Source: PALSA-693 sp963781155
Lineage (GTDB): Bacteria > Actinomycetota > Acidimicrobiia > Acidimicrobiales > Palsa-688
NCBI GenBank assembly: GCA_963781155.1
Contig: CAWAEC010000007.1
Coordinates: 186,001 to 250,000 of the forward strand
Direction of reading: 5' to 3'
DNA length: 64,000 nt
Shown: positions 17,330-24,561 of the stretch, in pieces
Layout of the letters: each line of letters opens with the position of its first letter
Numbering within the stretch: the stretch's first letter is position 1
Translations under genes and position numbers: made by a program
The notes under the pieces: model-generated
Told to the model about the DNA's origin: nothing
What the model saw: only the letters and a program-made list of their open reading frames with translations
Databases searched by the model: none

Positions 17330-18001
17330 ATGCGGTACGTCGATCACGCGAACGAGCGGGTGCTGGCTGTCGCCAAGGACATGCTGCGCCGGGGATTAGT
17401 CGAGGGAACCGCCGGCAACATCTCCGCTCGCCAACAAGACGGCAATATTGTGATCACGCCGTCCTCGGTGGACTACGCCGACATGCAGCTCGACGATCTC
17501 GTCGTCGTGGATCCCGACGGGGAAACGTTGGCGTGCAAAGACGGACGCTCCCCGTCATCGGAAAAGATGCTGCACCTGGCTTGCTACCGGGCGTTCGACG
17601 ACATCGGCTCGGTCATCCATTCGCATCCTGTGTACGCGACCATGTTTGCCGTTGCTCACCAAGGCATTCCGGCCTGTATCGACGAGTTCGCCATCTACGT
17701 CGGCGGCGACGTGCGGTGCACCGGGTATGCGCCCAGTGGCTCGCCGGAGGTGGGCGAAGAGGCGGCGAAGGCGCTGGAAGGACGGGGTGTCGCCCTGATC
17801 GCGAACCACGGCATGGTCGCGGTAGGTCCCGATCCAGCAACGGCGCTGCACAGCACCGCGCTGGTGGAGCGCAGTGCGCAGATCACTCTGGGAGCCCTGA
17901 CACTGGGGGCGCTGCACCCGCTCCCCGACGAAGTCAACGACCGGTTCGCGACCTACTACGGCTACATGCGCCAACACTCCCGTGAGCAGCGCGACGAGTA
18001 G
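17330..18001 (+). CDS. Class II aldolase/adducin family protein (fuculose-phosphate aldolase-like)
   Basis: A 223-residue zinc aldolase of the FucA/AraD fold. The zinc ligands are His97 and His99 (IHSHP) and His160 (ANHGM), and the catalytic Glu78 is in SSEKMLH; the phosphate-binding GTAGNIS motif is at residues 26-32. It follows the dehydrogenase by 17 bases with GGAG upstream of ATG 17330. Class II aldolases of this type cleave 5-deoxyribulose-1-phosphate or methylthioribulose-1-phosphate to DHAP and an aldehyde in DHAP shunts. The convergent MtnA-like gene next to it supports that assignment over fucose or rhamnose use. Confidence 0.9.
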   Translation: MRYVDHANERVLAVAKDMLRRGLVEGTAGNISARQQDGNIVITPSSVDYADMQLDDLVVVDPDGETLACKDGRSPSSEKMLHLACYRAFDDIGSVIHSHPVYATMFAVAHQGIPACIDEFAIYVGGDVRCTGYAPSGSPEVGEEAAKALEGRGVALIANHGMVAVGPDPATALHSTALVERSAQITLGALTLGALHPLPDEVNDRFATYYGYMRQHSREQRDE

Positions 18002-18003
18002 GT

Positions 18004-19026
18004 CTACTGGAAGAGCTCTCGAAGGGTACGACCGTAGGGACGGGTGGCGATTCCGCCTTCAGTGACGATGGCGGTCACCAACCGGGCCGGTGTCACATCA
18101 AAGGCCGGATTCCTGACGGCTACACCCGCTGGCACCAGCCTCGTGTCACCCAACACGGCGACCTCGTCGGCGGCGCGTTGCTCCACCGGGATGTCCGCTC
18201 CTGACCGGCAGTCGAGATCCACTGTCGACAGGGGCGCGGCCACGTAAAAAGGGATTCTGTGGTGACGGGCCAGGACGGCCAGTGAGTATGTCCCGATCTT
18301 GTTCGCCACATCCCCGTTGGCCGCGATTCGGTCCGCGCCGACCAGCACGCAATCGACGTCGCCGCCGGCCATGAGTGCGGCGGCCGCACCATCCACGACG
18401 ACGGTGGCCGGAATGCCGAGCCGGGCCAGTTCCCAGGCGGTCAGCCGGCTGCCTTGCATGACTGGACGGGTCTCGTCCACCCAAACCGACGGGCGTTTGC
18501 CGGTTTCGTGAGCCGACCTGATCACGCCCAAGGCGGTTCCGTACTCTGCGCACGCCAGGGCGCCAGCGTTGCAATGGGTCAGGACCCGACTGCCGGCCGG
18601 TAGCAACTCGGCTCCCAGCCGGGCCAGCGCCCGGTTGCGCTCCGAATCCTCGCGGGCGATGGCGTTTGCTTCGTAAACGGGATCGTCAGCCGCGAGGGCT
18701 CGCTCCACCCCCCACCGTAGGTTTACGGCGGTGGGCCTGGTTGAAATCAAGCGGTCCGCGGCGCCGGCCGTGTCGTCGCCCCGGTGGGCCGCGAGGGCGA
18801 CCCCCATGGCGCCGGCCACGCCCAGGGCCGGAGCTCCCCGGATCGCCAGCGACCGGATCGCGTCGCACAACTCGTCAACGGTGGACGCATCCAGGAAGAC
18901 CAGCTCCGCCGGCAGTCGCCGTTGATCGATCAATCTGACTGTTCCGTCTCGCCATTCGATGGTCGGTGGCAGCACCTGCTCACCGGCTTTCACGGTGTCG
19001 TCCGGCCGGCCATCCATGGATCGCAT
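18004..19026 (-). CDS. mtnA: S-methyl-5-thioribose-1-phosphate isomerase (MtnA family)
   Basis: A 340-residue aldose-ketose isomerase related to eIF2B. The family signatures are TIEWRDGTVRLIDQRRLP (residues 22-39), IRSLAIRGAPALGV (57-70), THCNAGALA with catalytic Cys152, VWVDETRPVMQGSRLTAWEL and GADRIAANGDVANKIGT with catalytic Asp232. It converts methylthioribose-1-phosphate, or a 5-deoxyribose-1-phosphate analogue, to the ribulose form. No MtnB, MtnC or MtnD genes of the classical methionine salvage route are present here; instead a class II aldolase lies tail-to-tail two bases away. A DHAP-shunt role is therefore likely. Confidence 0.92.
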   Translation of the reverse strand: MRSMDGRPDDTVKAGEQVLPPTIEWRDGTVRLIDQRRLPAELVFLDASTVDELCDAIRSLAIRGAPALGVAGAMGVALAAHRGDDTAGAADRLISTRPTAVNLRWGVERALAADDPVYEANAIAREDSERNRALARLGAELLPAGSRVLTHCNAGALACAEYGTALGVIRSAHETGKRPSVWVDETRPVMQGSRLTAWELARLGIPATVVVDGAAAALMAGGDVDCVLVGADRIAANGDVANKIGTYSLAVLARHHRIPFYVAAPLSTVDLDCRSGADIPVEQRAADEVAVLGDTRLVPAGVAVRNPAFDVTPARLVTAIVTEGGIATRPYGRTLRELFQ

Positions 19027-19044
19027 TCTGCCGCGTGAGCGGGG

Positions 19045-19584
19045 TCAGCGATTGCGAACGCTGCGGTCTCGTGTGCGATCCCAGGCCGAAGCGAGGCGAG
19101 TCGTCCACCGGTACAGGGGACCGAGCGCCAGCAGATGGGGATGGGGATGGGAGAGGATCACGTTCTCGGCCCCGCGCATCTTCGCGCCGAGGTCGTCCAG
19201 CTCCGCCGGACTCAGCTTCTCGCGCATGGTCGGCACCAGCACCCGCTCGCAACGCTCCAGATGAGCATCGAACACATCGAGCAGCTGATTGACCAGATCA
19301 GGCATATCCGGCGAGTTGATCTTGCGCCGCTCAGTGAGCACGAGCAGGTGCTCCATTCGGCGGTAGTCGTGTCGCAGCTCGTCGGCAAAATGTGGGGATC
19401 CCAGCGGACGCCGCTTGACCAGCGGGTACAGGAAGCTGCACTCCACGGCCACGTGGCTGGTCACCTGTCTCACAATCTCCAGCCACAGGGCGCCCCGGTC
19501 GGCATCGGAGCTCCGCAGCTGGGCGAAACCCTCTCGAAGGTCGTGGTGTTCCCGGCTGAGCACATCGAGGGCGCTTTCGTCCAT
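19045..19584 (-). CDS. Hemerythrin domain protein
   Basis: A 179-residue four-helix protein with the hemerythrin HHE-type pattern: LSREHHDLREGF (residues 9-20), HVAVECSFLYPLV, HDYRRMEHLL and HLERCERVLVP. These supply His and Glu ligands for a non-haem di-iron or single metal site. ATG 19584 is chosen over a start 150 bases upstream because GAGGAGG lies four bases before it. In actinomycetes such proteins are tied to oxygen, nitric oxide or peroxide response. It is upstream of, and 18 bases from, the MtnA gene start on the same strand, so the two may be co-transcribed. Confidence 0.88.
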   Translation of the reverse strand: MDESALDVLSREHHDLREGFAQLRSSDADRGALWLEIVRQVTSHVAVECSFLYPLVKRRPLGSPHFADELRHDYRRMEHLLVLTERRKINSPDMPDLVNQLLDVFDAHLERCERVLVPTMREKLSPAELDDLGAKMRGAENVILSHPHPHLLALGPLYRWTTRLASAWDRTRDRSVRNR

Positions 19585-19777
19585 AGCCGCCTCCTCGATC
19601 AGAAAGATGTGCTTTTGGCCAAGTCTCTTCCTTCGATGGACCGTTGTCAACGGCAAGTTCCCTGACGCCGCGCCCTGGAACCGAACTTCGCCCGCCGGCG
19701 TACGTCTCATCGGGCCAATCTGGCGCGCCTGCATTTCTTTTTACACGAAAAGACTTCGCTTTGTGGGTGCGGAACCG

Positions 19778-19800
19778 CCATTACACAGGAGCCGTAATGG
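19778..19800. promoter_or_regulatory. Inverted repeat upstream of the secreted repeat protein
   Basis: CCATTAC (19778-19784) and GTAATGG (19794-19800) form a perfect 7-bp inverted repeat with a 9-base centre. It lies 50 bases before the start codon at 19850, in the divergent gap between hemerythrin and the secreted protein, where an operator would be expected. No convincing -35/-10 pair was found. Confidence 0.35.
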
Positions 19801-19849
19801 TCTTTGTGAGGTCACGGCGATCTCGCGTTAACCCTTCTAAAGGAGGAGT

Positions 19850-21031
19850 ATGTTTACCGACTACATGTCAAAAGGCCGCCGAAAGCAGGCGGCGCGTTAC
19901 CTGGCGGCCGGGCTCATCGCGGCAACCGTCCCGCTCGCAGCTATGAACGCGTCAGCGAAGGCAGCGCCGGCGCGGGCCAACGGGGTGCCTGTTGCCCCTA
20001 TCCTGAGTATCGGTCCCGACTGGTCCGGGTCGGCGGGGTTTGGATCAAGCGCTCCTTCCTGGTTCAAGGACACCGGCTTGGTCGATCCGGACATCGTCCA
20101 TCTCGAGGGCGCCGTCAAGCAGGTGTCGACGGCCGGGCCCAATCCTGATCTGATTGCGACTCTGTCCCCGGCTGCGAGTCCGAATCGGGTCGTGTACACG
20201 ATTGTCCACACCTTCAACGGGACGTACGCAGATCTGGCCATCAATCCAAACGGACAGATCGACGTGATCGGGCCCCGTCCGCCTGCAGTTCAGGACCTGT
20301 CGTTCCTTTCGCTCGAGGGGATCAGCTACGAGCAATTCATTCCGGCCCCCGAGCCGTTCGGGACTATCAACACGGCCAACTGGTCGACGAACGCCGGTTT
20401 CGGTTCGTCCGCACCGGCCTGGTATGCGGACGGATCGGGCGTTGTCCATCTCCAGGGAGCAGTCACTCAAACCTCGGCCGTGGGGCCGAACGCGAATGTG
20501 ATAGGCACTTTGTCGGGTGCGGCGATGCCAAACCACGACGTGTATACCATCGCGCACACGTTTGACGGAACGTACGCGGATCTGGAGATCAGTGCCGGTA
20601 CTGGCCAGATCTCGGTGATCGCTCCGAGGTCGCCGGCGGTGACTGACTTGCACTTCGTGTCCCTGGAAGGGATCAGCTTCCCGCAGTCCGGGGCAATCCA
20701 GTCCCTGCCCGTGAACGCCACGAACTGGAAGACCAATGCTGGCTTCGGCTCAACTCGGCCGGCCTGGGAACTGGACGCGTTCGGGGTGGTGCACCTGTCC
20801 GGAGCGGTGGCCCAGACGTCGGCCACCGGGTCCAACGCCAACGTGATTGCGACCTTGCCGCCTGCGGCTCGCCCGACGCGGACCGTGTACACGATCGTGC
20901 ACACCTTCGACGGTACCTATGCTGACATGGCAATCACGCCTCAGGGTCAGATGGTCGTGATCAACCCGCGGCCCCCGGCAGTGGTCGATTACCGGTTTGT
21001 GTCGCTGGAGGGGATCAACTACCAGCCCTGA
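19850..21031 (+). CDS. Secreted protein with three tandem beta-sandwich repeats
   Basis: A 393-residue protein with an N-terminal signal peptide (KQAARYLAAGLIAATVPLAA then NASAKAAPA). The mature part is three repeats of about 103 residues (roughly 57-160, 176-277, 292-391), each running NWxTNAGFGSSxPAW, GVVHLxGAVxQTSA, NVIATLxxAAxP, VYTIVHTFDGTYADLAI, PRPPAV and FVSLEGI. This layout resembles the small beta domains at the C-terminus of phage tail and receptor-binding proteins. A near-perfect Shine-Dalgarno (TAAAGGAGG, 19838-19846) ends three bases before ATG, suggesting strong expression. Function unknown; surface display or glycan binding is a guess. Confidence 0.85.
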   Translation: MFTDYMSKGRRKQAARYLAAGLIAATVPLAAMNASAKAAPARANGVPVAPILSIGPDWSGSAGFGSSAPSWFKDTGLVDPDIVHLEGAVKQVSTAGPNPDLIATLSPAASPNRVVYTIVHTFNGTYADLAINPNGQIDVIGPRPPAVQDLSFLSLEGISYEQFIPAPEPFGTINTANWSTNAGFGSSAPAWYADGSGVVHLQGAVTQTSAVGPNANVIGTLSGAAMPNHDVYTIAHTFDGTYADLEISAGTGQISVIAPRSPAVTDLHFVSLEGISFPQSGAIQSLPVNATNWKTNAGFGSTRPAWELDAFGVVHLSGAVAQTSATGSNANVIATLPPAARPTRTVYTIVHTFDGTYADMAITPQGQMVVINPRPPAVVDYRFVSLEGINYQP

Positions 21032-21179
21032 CCATTTCGGCCGGCCACGCGGTCTCCGGTCTCGGCCGCTGCGACGTTGCAGCGACTCGGTGCACGGAGG
21101 CCGCGCCGGCGCGTCCGGAGCCACACGCCACCCGCGGCAAGGGCTAACGTGACCGCCTGATGTGTGAGAGCCCGGTTAG

Positions 21180-22097
21180 ATGACTGCGGACGCGGTCCCC
21201 TCAACGATCACTCAGGCTTTCCTCGGCGAGGGCCTGCGATGGGATGGCCACCGCATCGAGTTGCTGGGAGTGGACATCCTGGCCGGTCGGGTGTACCGGG
21301 GTCGGGTTGCGGATGATGGCACCCTCAGCCTGGTAGGTGAGTACTGGGTGCCGGGCACGGTCGGAGCCGTCGTTCCGGTACAGGGCGACGAGGGTTGGGT
21401 CCTGGCTGCAGGCCGCGGCTTCGTCTACCTGTCCCCGACGGGTTCGCTGCGCCCCATTCTGGAGGTGAGCCCGCCCGGAACGAGGATGAATGACGGCGCC
21501 TGCGACTCCCACGGCCGCTTCTGGGCAGGGACGCTGGCCAACGACACCCGGCCAGGCGGTGGGGCGCTCTACCGCCTCGACACAGGCGGCCGCGTCGATT
21601 TGATGCTCGACGATTTGACGATCTCCAACGGATTGGGCTGGAGCCCTGACGGAAATGTGATGTACCTGGTCGACAGCGGCCCTGGTGTTATTCACGCTTT
21701 CACGTTTAGCGCGGAGGCCGGCACCATATCGGACGGTCGTGTCCTCGTCCGCGTGCCTGACGATCTTGGCGCCCCGGATGGATTAACCGTCGACGCCGAC
21801 GGGGACCTGTGGGTGGCGATCTACGGGGGCGGGCAGGTCCATCGTTACTCGGCCGAAGGTGAGCTGCGCGACGTGCTCGTCCTGCCGGCCGTGCAAGCGA
21901 CGTCCTGCACCTTCGCCGGCCCAGACTTGCGCCGACTGTACGTCACCACGGCGACGGAGGGCTGGAGTGAAGAGCAACGTCGGGCCGAGCCGGCCGCAGG
22001 GATCGTGTATCGCTTCGAGACCGATGCCACCGGCCGCCCCACTGCACCGTTTCGCCCCGACCCCGCTTGGTGGTCGGCGCTGACATCTGGGCCGTAG
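21180..22097 (+). CDS. SMP-30/gluconolactonase family protein
   Basis: A 305-residue six-bladed beta-propeller. The metal-binding residues of the family are visible: Glu in GEGLRWDGHRIELLG (near residue 15), Asn in TRMNDGACDSHGRFWAGTL, Asn in ISNGLGWSPDGNVMYLVDS and Asp in GAPDGLTVDADGDLWVAIYG. The family hydrolyses sugar or aromatic lactones using one divalent cation. No signal peptide is seen, so it is cytosolic. It could handle a lactone made by the neighbouring catabolic genes. The ATG at 21180 has no clear Shine-Dalgarno. Confidence 0.9.
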   Translation: MTADAVPSTITQAFLGEGLRWDGHRIELLGVDILAGRVYRGRVADDGTLSLVGEYWVPGTVGAVVPVQGDEGWVLAAGRGFVYLSPTGSLRPILEVSPPGTRMNDGACDSHGRFWAGTLANDTRPGGGALYRLDTGGRVDLMLDDLTISNGLGWSPDGNVMYLVDSGPGVIHAFTFSAEAGTISDGRVLVRVPDDLGAPDGLTVDADGDLWVAIYGGGQVHRYSAEGELRDVLVLPAVQATSCTFAGPDLRRLYVTTATEGWSEEQRRAEPAAGIVYRFETDATGRPTAPFRPDPAWWSALTSGP

Positions 22098-22153
22098 TGG
22101 CCAGGGTACAAGGCCTCCGGGGCGCCGACAGTCAGGGGGAGGAATACGTCTCT

Positions 22154-22839
22154 TTAGAAGTGGACAAAGGGACCGACTCCCCAAACCACCACCTCGGCAG
22201 ATGCGCCGTTTTGCCCTCCGGCGGTCACGACCAGGGTGTTTAACGGCGGAGAAGAATGGAGTAGCAATGTCAGGTCTTGCGAGTAGACCTCGCCGGATGT
22301 CAGCGGAACGGTAATAGGAGCTGCACCATTCACGGCTATTGTCGCTGACGTGAGCGCAGTGGCATTCGTGCCATTCTGAATAACAAGCTCGTTGCGGTCC
22401 TGAGGGAAGGCAAAGCCCGTGCTGAAAACTCGGCCGCCGGGAATGACGTTTTTAAATTGGCCCAGACAACTGGTCTTCTCTCCGGCCTCGTTGGTAATCG
22501 TCAACGATCCGGACGACCCCTGGGTCGGGAGGATCTGAGTGGAAATTGGTGGCTATAGGCGCAGTCGTGCCCCGGGTGAAGGTTCCAAATACACGCGGTC
22601 GCGTTCAGATGATATGGGCTGATGATGTTCTTGATGCCGCTGGTCGGGTCCTGGGCGGTCAGCTGCATCCCGGCGGGCGTCCCGTTGTTGATGCCCGTCA
22701 GGCTGCAGGTCGGCGGTGGCGCGCTGGCTGCCGAGGCGGATGATCCCAAACCGGGGAATAGCCAGATCGAGAGACCAGCTGCAACCAGGCAGGCTCGCCG
22801 GAGCGCGGGAGGAATCGACAAGGCCTTTTGCGTCACCAC
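22154..22839 (-). pseudogene. Secreted protein of unknown function, two frameshifts
   Basis: A GTG at 22839 behind AGGAGGT (22851-22857) opens a frame with a signal peptide (ALRRACLVAAGLSIWLFPGL) and CSLTGINNGTPAGMQL. The protein seems to continue through VFGTFTRGTTAPIAT in a second frame and QILPTQGSSGSLTITNEAG onward in a third, ending FVHF at 22154. Two extra bases, at about 22593 and 22547 (plus coordinates), would join all three parts into one secreted protein of roughly 227 residues. No family is recognised; the C-terminal part is beta-rich. It could be a decayed gene or contain sequence errors. Confidence 0.6.
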
Positions 22840-23554
22840 CAAAGTTCCAAACCTCCTGTACTGGCCCCGAAGGCACTCTGGCTGTTCATGCCACGCAGCG
22901 TGCCCGATCGACCACGCCCTGATCAACAAGCTTCTCACCAGGACGGGAGGCTGTCAATGACAGGCGCACAGAAACTGCTGTTGCACGCATTTGGCCGGGT
23001 GCCGGGGTGCTTTACGGGCGGCACCGGTATGGTCGGCCCTCCTTGGTTAGCCGTCGCCTGAGCCCAACGCGATTCGCCGCGCCACCAGCACCCCCGGCCG
23101 GCATCCCGATCGATTGTGGTCCGACGCGGAGGCGTTTCCTCGATCGGACCGAAGCATTCGGTAAGCGTGGCTGCGGGGAGATTCAAGCGAGCCGCAGGAG
23201 AGTGGACAGCGCAGCGATGGCACCCACGACGACCCAGCTCGACAGAGAGTGAGATTCCCCCCGTCCGTTGGCGCCACGGCGTCGAACACGCAGATCGCCA
23301 CACAACCGCTCATCACGGTCCGTGCTGGTCGAGTGGCCCGTACGTCAAAGGTGGTGAGCAAATTTGTCATCGCACCTCGTCGCCGGCGGCGGTGCCTTGA
23401 GATCGGGGAGAGTTCCGGTCGGATAAGTGGGGCTCAACCTGAGCGGGCTCATGGTGTTGTGTGGACGAAGCCGAAGTTGGTGTCGGCACCCTTGAGGCAT
23501 TTACCGCTGCGATACAGAGTGAGCCCGCCCGCTCAACGGAAGGCTGTTGGTACC
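22840..23554. other. Gap of about 700 bases without a convincing gene
   Basis: Several overlapping open frames exist on both strands, as expected at this GC content, but none has a ribosome-binding site together with recognisable protein features. The left edge holds the ribosome-binding site and presumed promoter of the minus-strand secreted protein. No repeat, RNA gene or strong terminator was recognised. Confidence 0.5.
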
Positions 23555-23866
23555 ATGGCTTTGGTCTGTGGACGATGCGGACGTTCTAATGCCAGCGAAC
23601 GCACTTTCTGCCTCTCGTGCGGTGCCGACCTTCCGTGGGCCGTCGGGCGCATGGCTCACGGGACAGAGCCCGTGAGCGCCGTTCCGCTCGGCGCTTCTCT
23701 GGCGATGCCCTGGGAGATCGAGCACGCCAACTGGTTCTCCACCAGTCCCGGTTTGAATCCCTCCAACCAGGGCTATGTGGCTACGTGGATACCGGACGAC
23801 AACACCTCTGTGGTCCAAGCCAGGAACGGCGATTTCGCTGCGCGTCCTGACTCCGGAAGCAGCTGA
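23555..23866 (+). CDS. Small zinc-ribbon protein
   Basis: A 103-residue protein beginning MALVCGRCGRSNASERTFCLSCGADLPW, a CxxC...CxxC zinc-ribbon knuckle pair (Cys5, Cys8, Cys19, Cys22) as found at the N-terminus of many actinobacterial regulatory or membrane-associated proteins. The remaining 75 residues, rich in Ser, Asn and Pro, match nothing I recognise. ATG 23555 is preceded by GGAAGG at 11 bases. A longer in-frame extension upstream is possible but has no domain. It lies 30 bases before the SRPBCC gene and may be co-transcribed. Confidence 0.65.
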   Translation: MALVCGRCGRSNASERTFCLSCGADLPWAVGRMAHGTEPVSAVPLGASLAMPWEIEHANWFSTSPGLNPSNQGYVATWIPDDNTSVVQARNGDFAARPDSGSS

Positions 23867-23896
23867 GCGTCTCCGCAAACCGTCCGCTGTGGGAGA

Positions 23897-24382
23897 ATGC
23901 CTGCCGTGACCGAGCGGATGGAAGTGCAAAGGGCGATTGCCGCAGAGCCGGAGGCCGTCTTCCGAGTGCTGACTGATCCCGAAGGTCACGTCGCAATCGA
24001 CAGTTCCGGGATGCTGATGGCTGCCAGCGGCGGTCGCGTCGGCGCCGTTGGTGACAGCTTCGTCGTGCACATGGACCGCGAAGCCCTCAACGACTACCCA
24101 CTCGGTCTTTACGACGTGACGGTCAAAATCATGACCTTCGCCCCGGATCGAGAATTGAGCTGGACGGTCGAAGGGCAACTCAACCTGGGACACGTCTACG
24201 GTTACGGGCTCGAGCCGATCGAGGGTGGCACCCTGGTGACTTCGTTCTACGACTGGTCCTCGGTCGAGCAGAGCTGGAAGGACGCCCAGATCTTCCCGGT
24301 GATCCCCGAAGCCGCCTTGCGTGCGACCCTTGGCATCCTGGCTCGAACGGTCGCGCCGGGCAAACCGCGGCCCGTCGTCTGA
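23897..24382 (+). CDS. SRPBCC family protein (START-like hydrophobic ligand-binding fold)
   Basis: A 161-residue protein with the polyketide-cyclase/START pattern: RAIAAEPEAVFRVLTDPEGH (residues 12-31), a central GGRVGAVGDSFVVHM, and a C-terminal long helix (WKDAQIFPVIPEAALRATLG). The EPIEGGTLVTSFYDW strand is typical of the polyketide_cyc2 branch. These proteins bind lipids, polyketides or aromatic compounds in a deep cavity. GTG or ATG starts within four codons are possible. Ligand unknown. Confidence 0.85.
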   Translation: MPAVTERMEVQRAIAAEPEAVFRVLTDPEGHVAIDSSGMLMAASGGRVGAVGDSFVVHMDREALNDYPLGLYDVTVKIMTFAPDRELSWTVEGQLNLGHVYGYGLEPIEGGTLVTSFYDWSSVEQSWKDAQIFPVIPEAALRATLGILARTVAPGKPRPVV

Positions 24383-24561
24383 CGGATGCATGGTCGGTCG
24401 TGTCCGGGCTGCCAAATGCGATAGCACGCTGGCGTAGCCCGTCATGGTTGCGTGCCTCGTTTCGAGTCGATCGGGTGTCCCGCATGGGAGCAGCCTCGTG
24501 CTAGCCCCTGGGTGTTGGAGGGCGGGGTAGTGAAACCACCATCCAGAAGAAGGGCGAACGG

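Noticed and set aside
16004..18001. Single 665-codon protein joining kinase antisense, dehydrogenase and aldolase
   Set aside because: The first part is antisense to the FGGY kinase and the middle after 17000 is out of frame; the aldolase simply shares the frame and has its own start at 17330.
24383..24561. c-di-AMP (ydaO-type) riboswitch before the KimA-like gene
   Set aside because: The leader lacks a convincing match to the conserved core as far as I can judge by eye.
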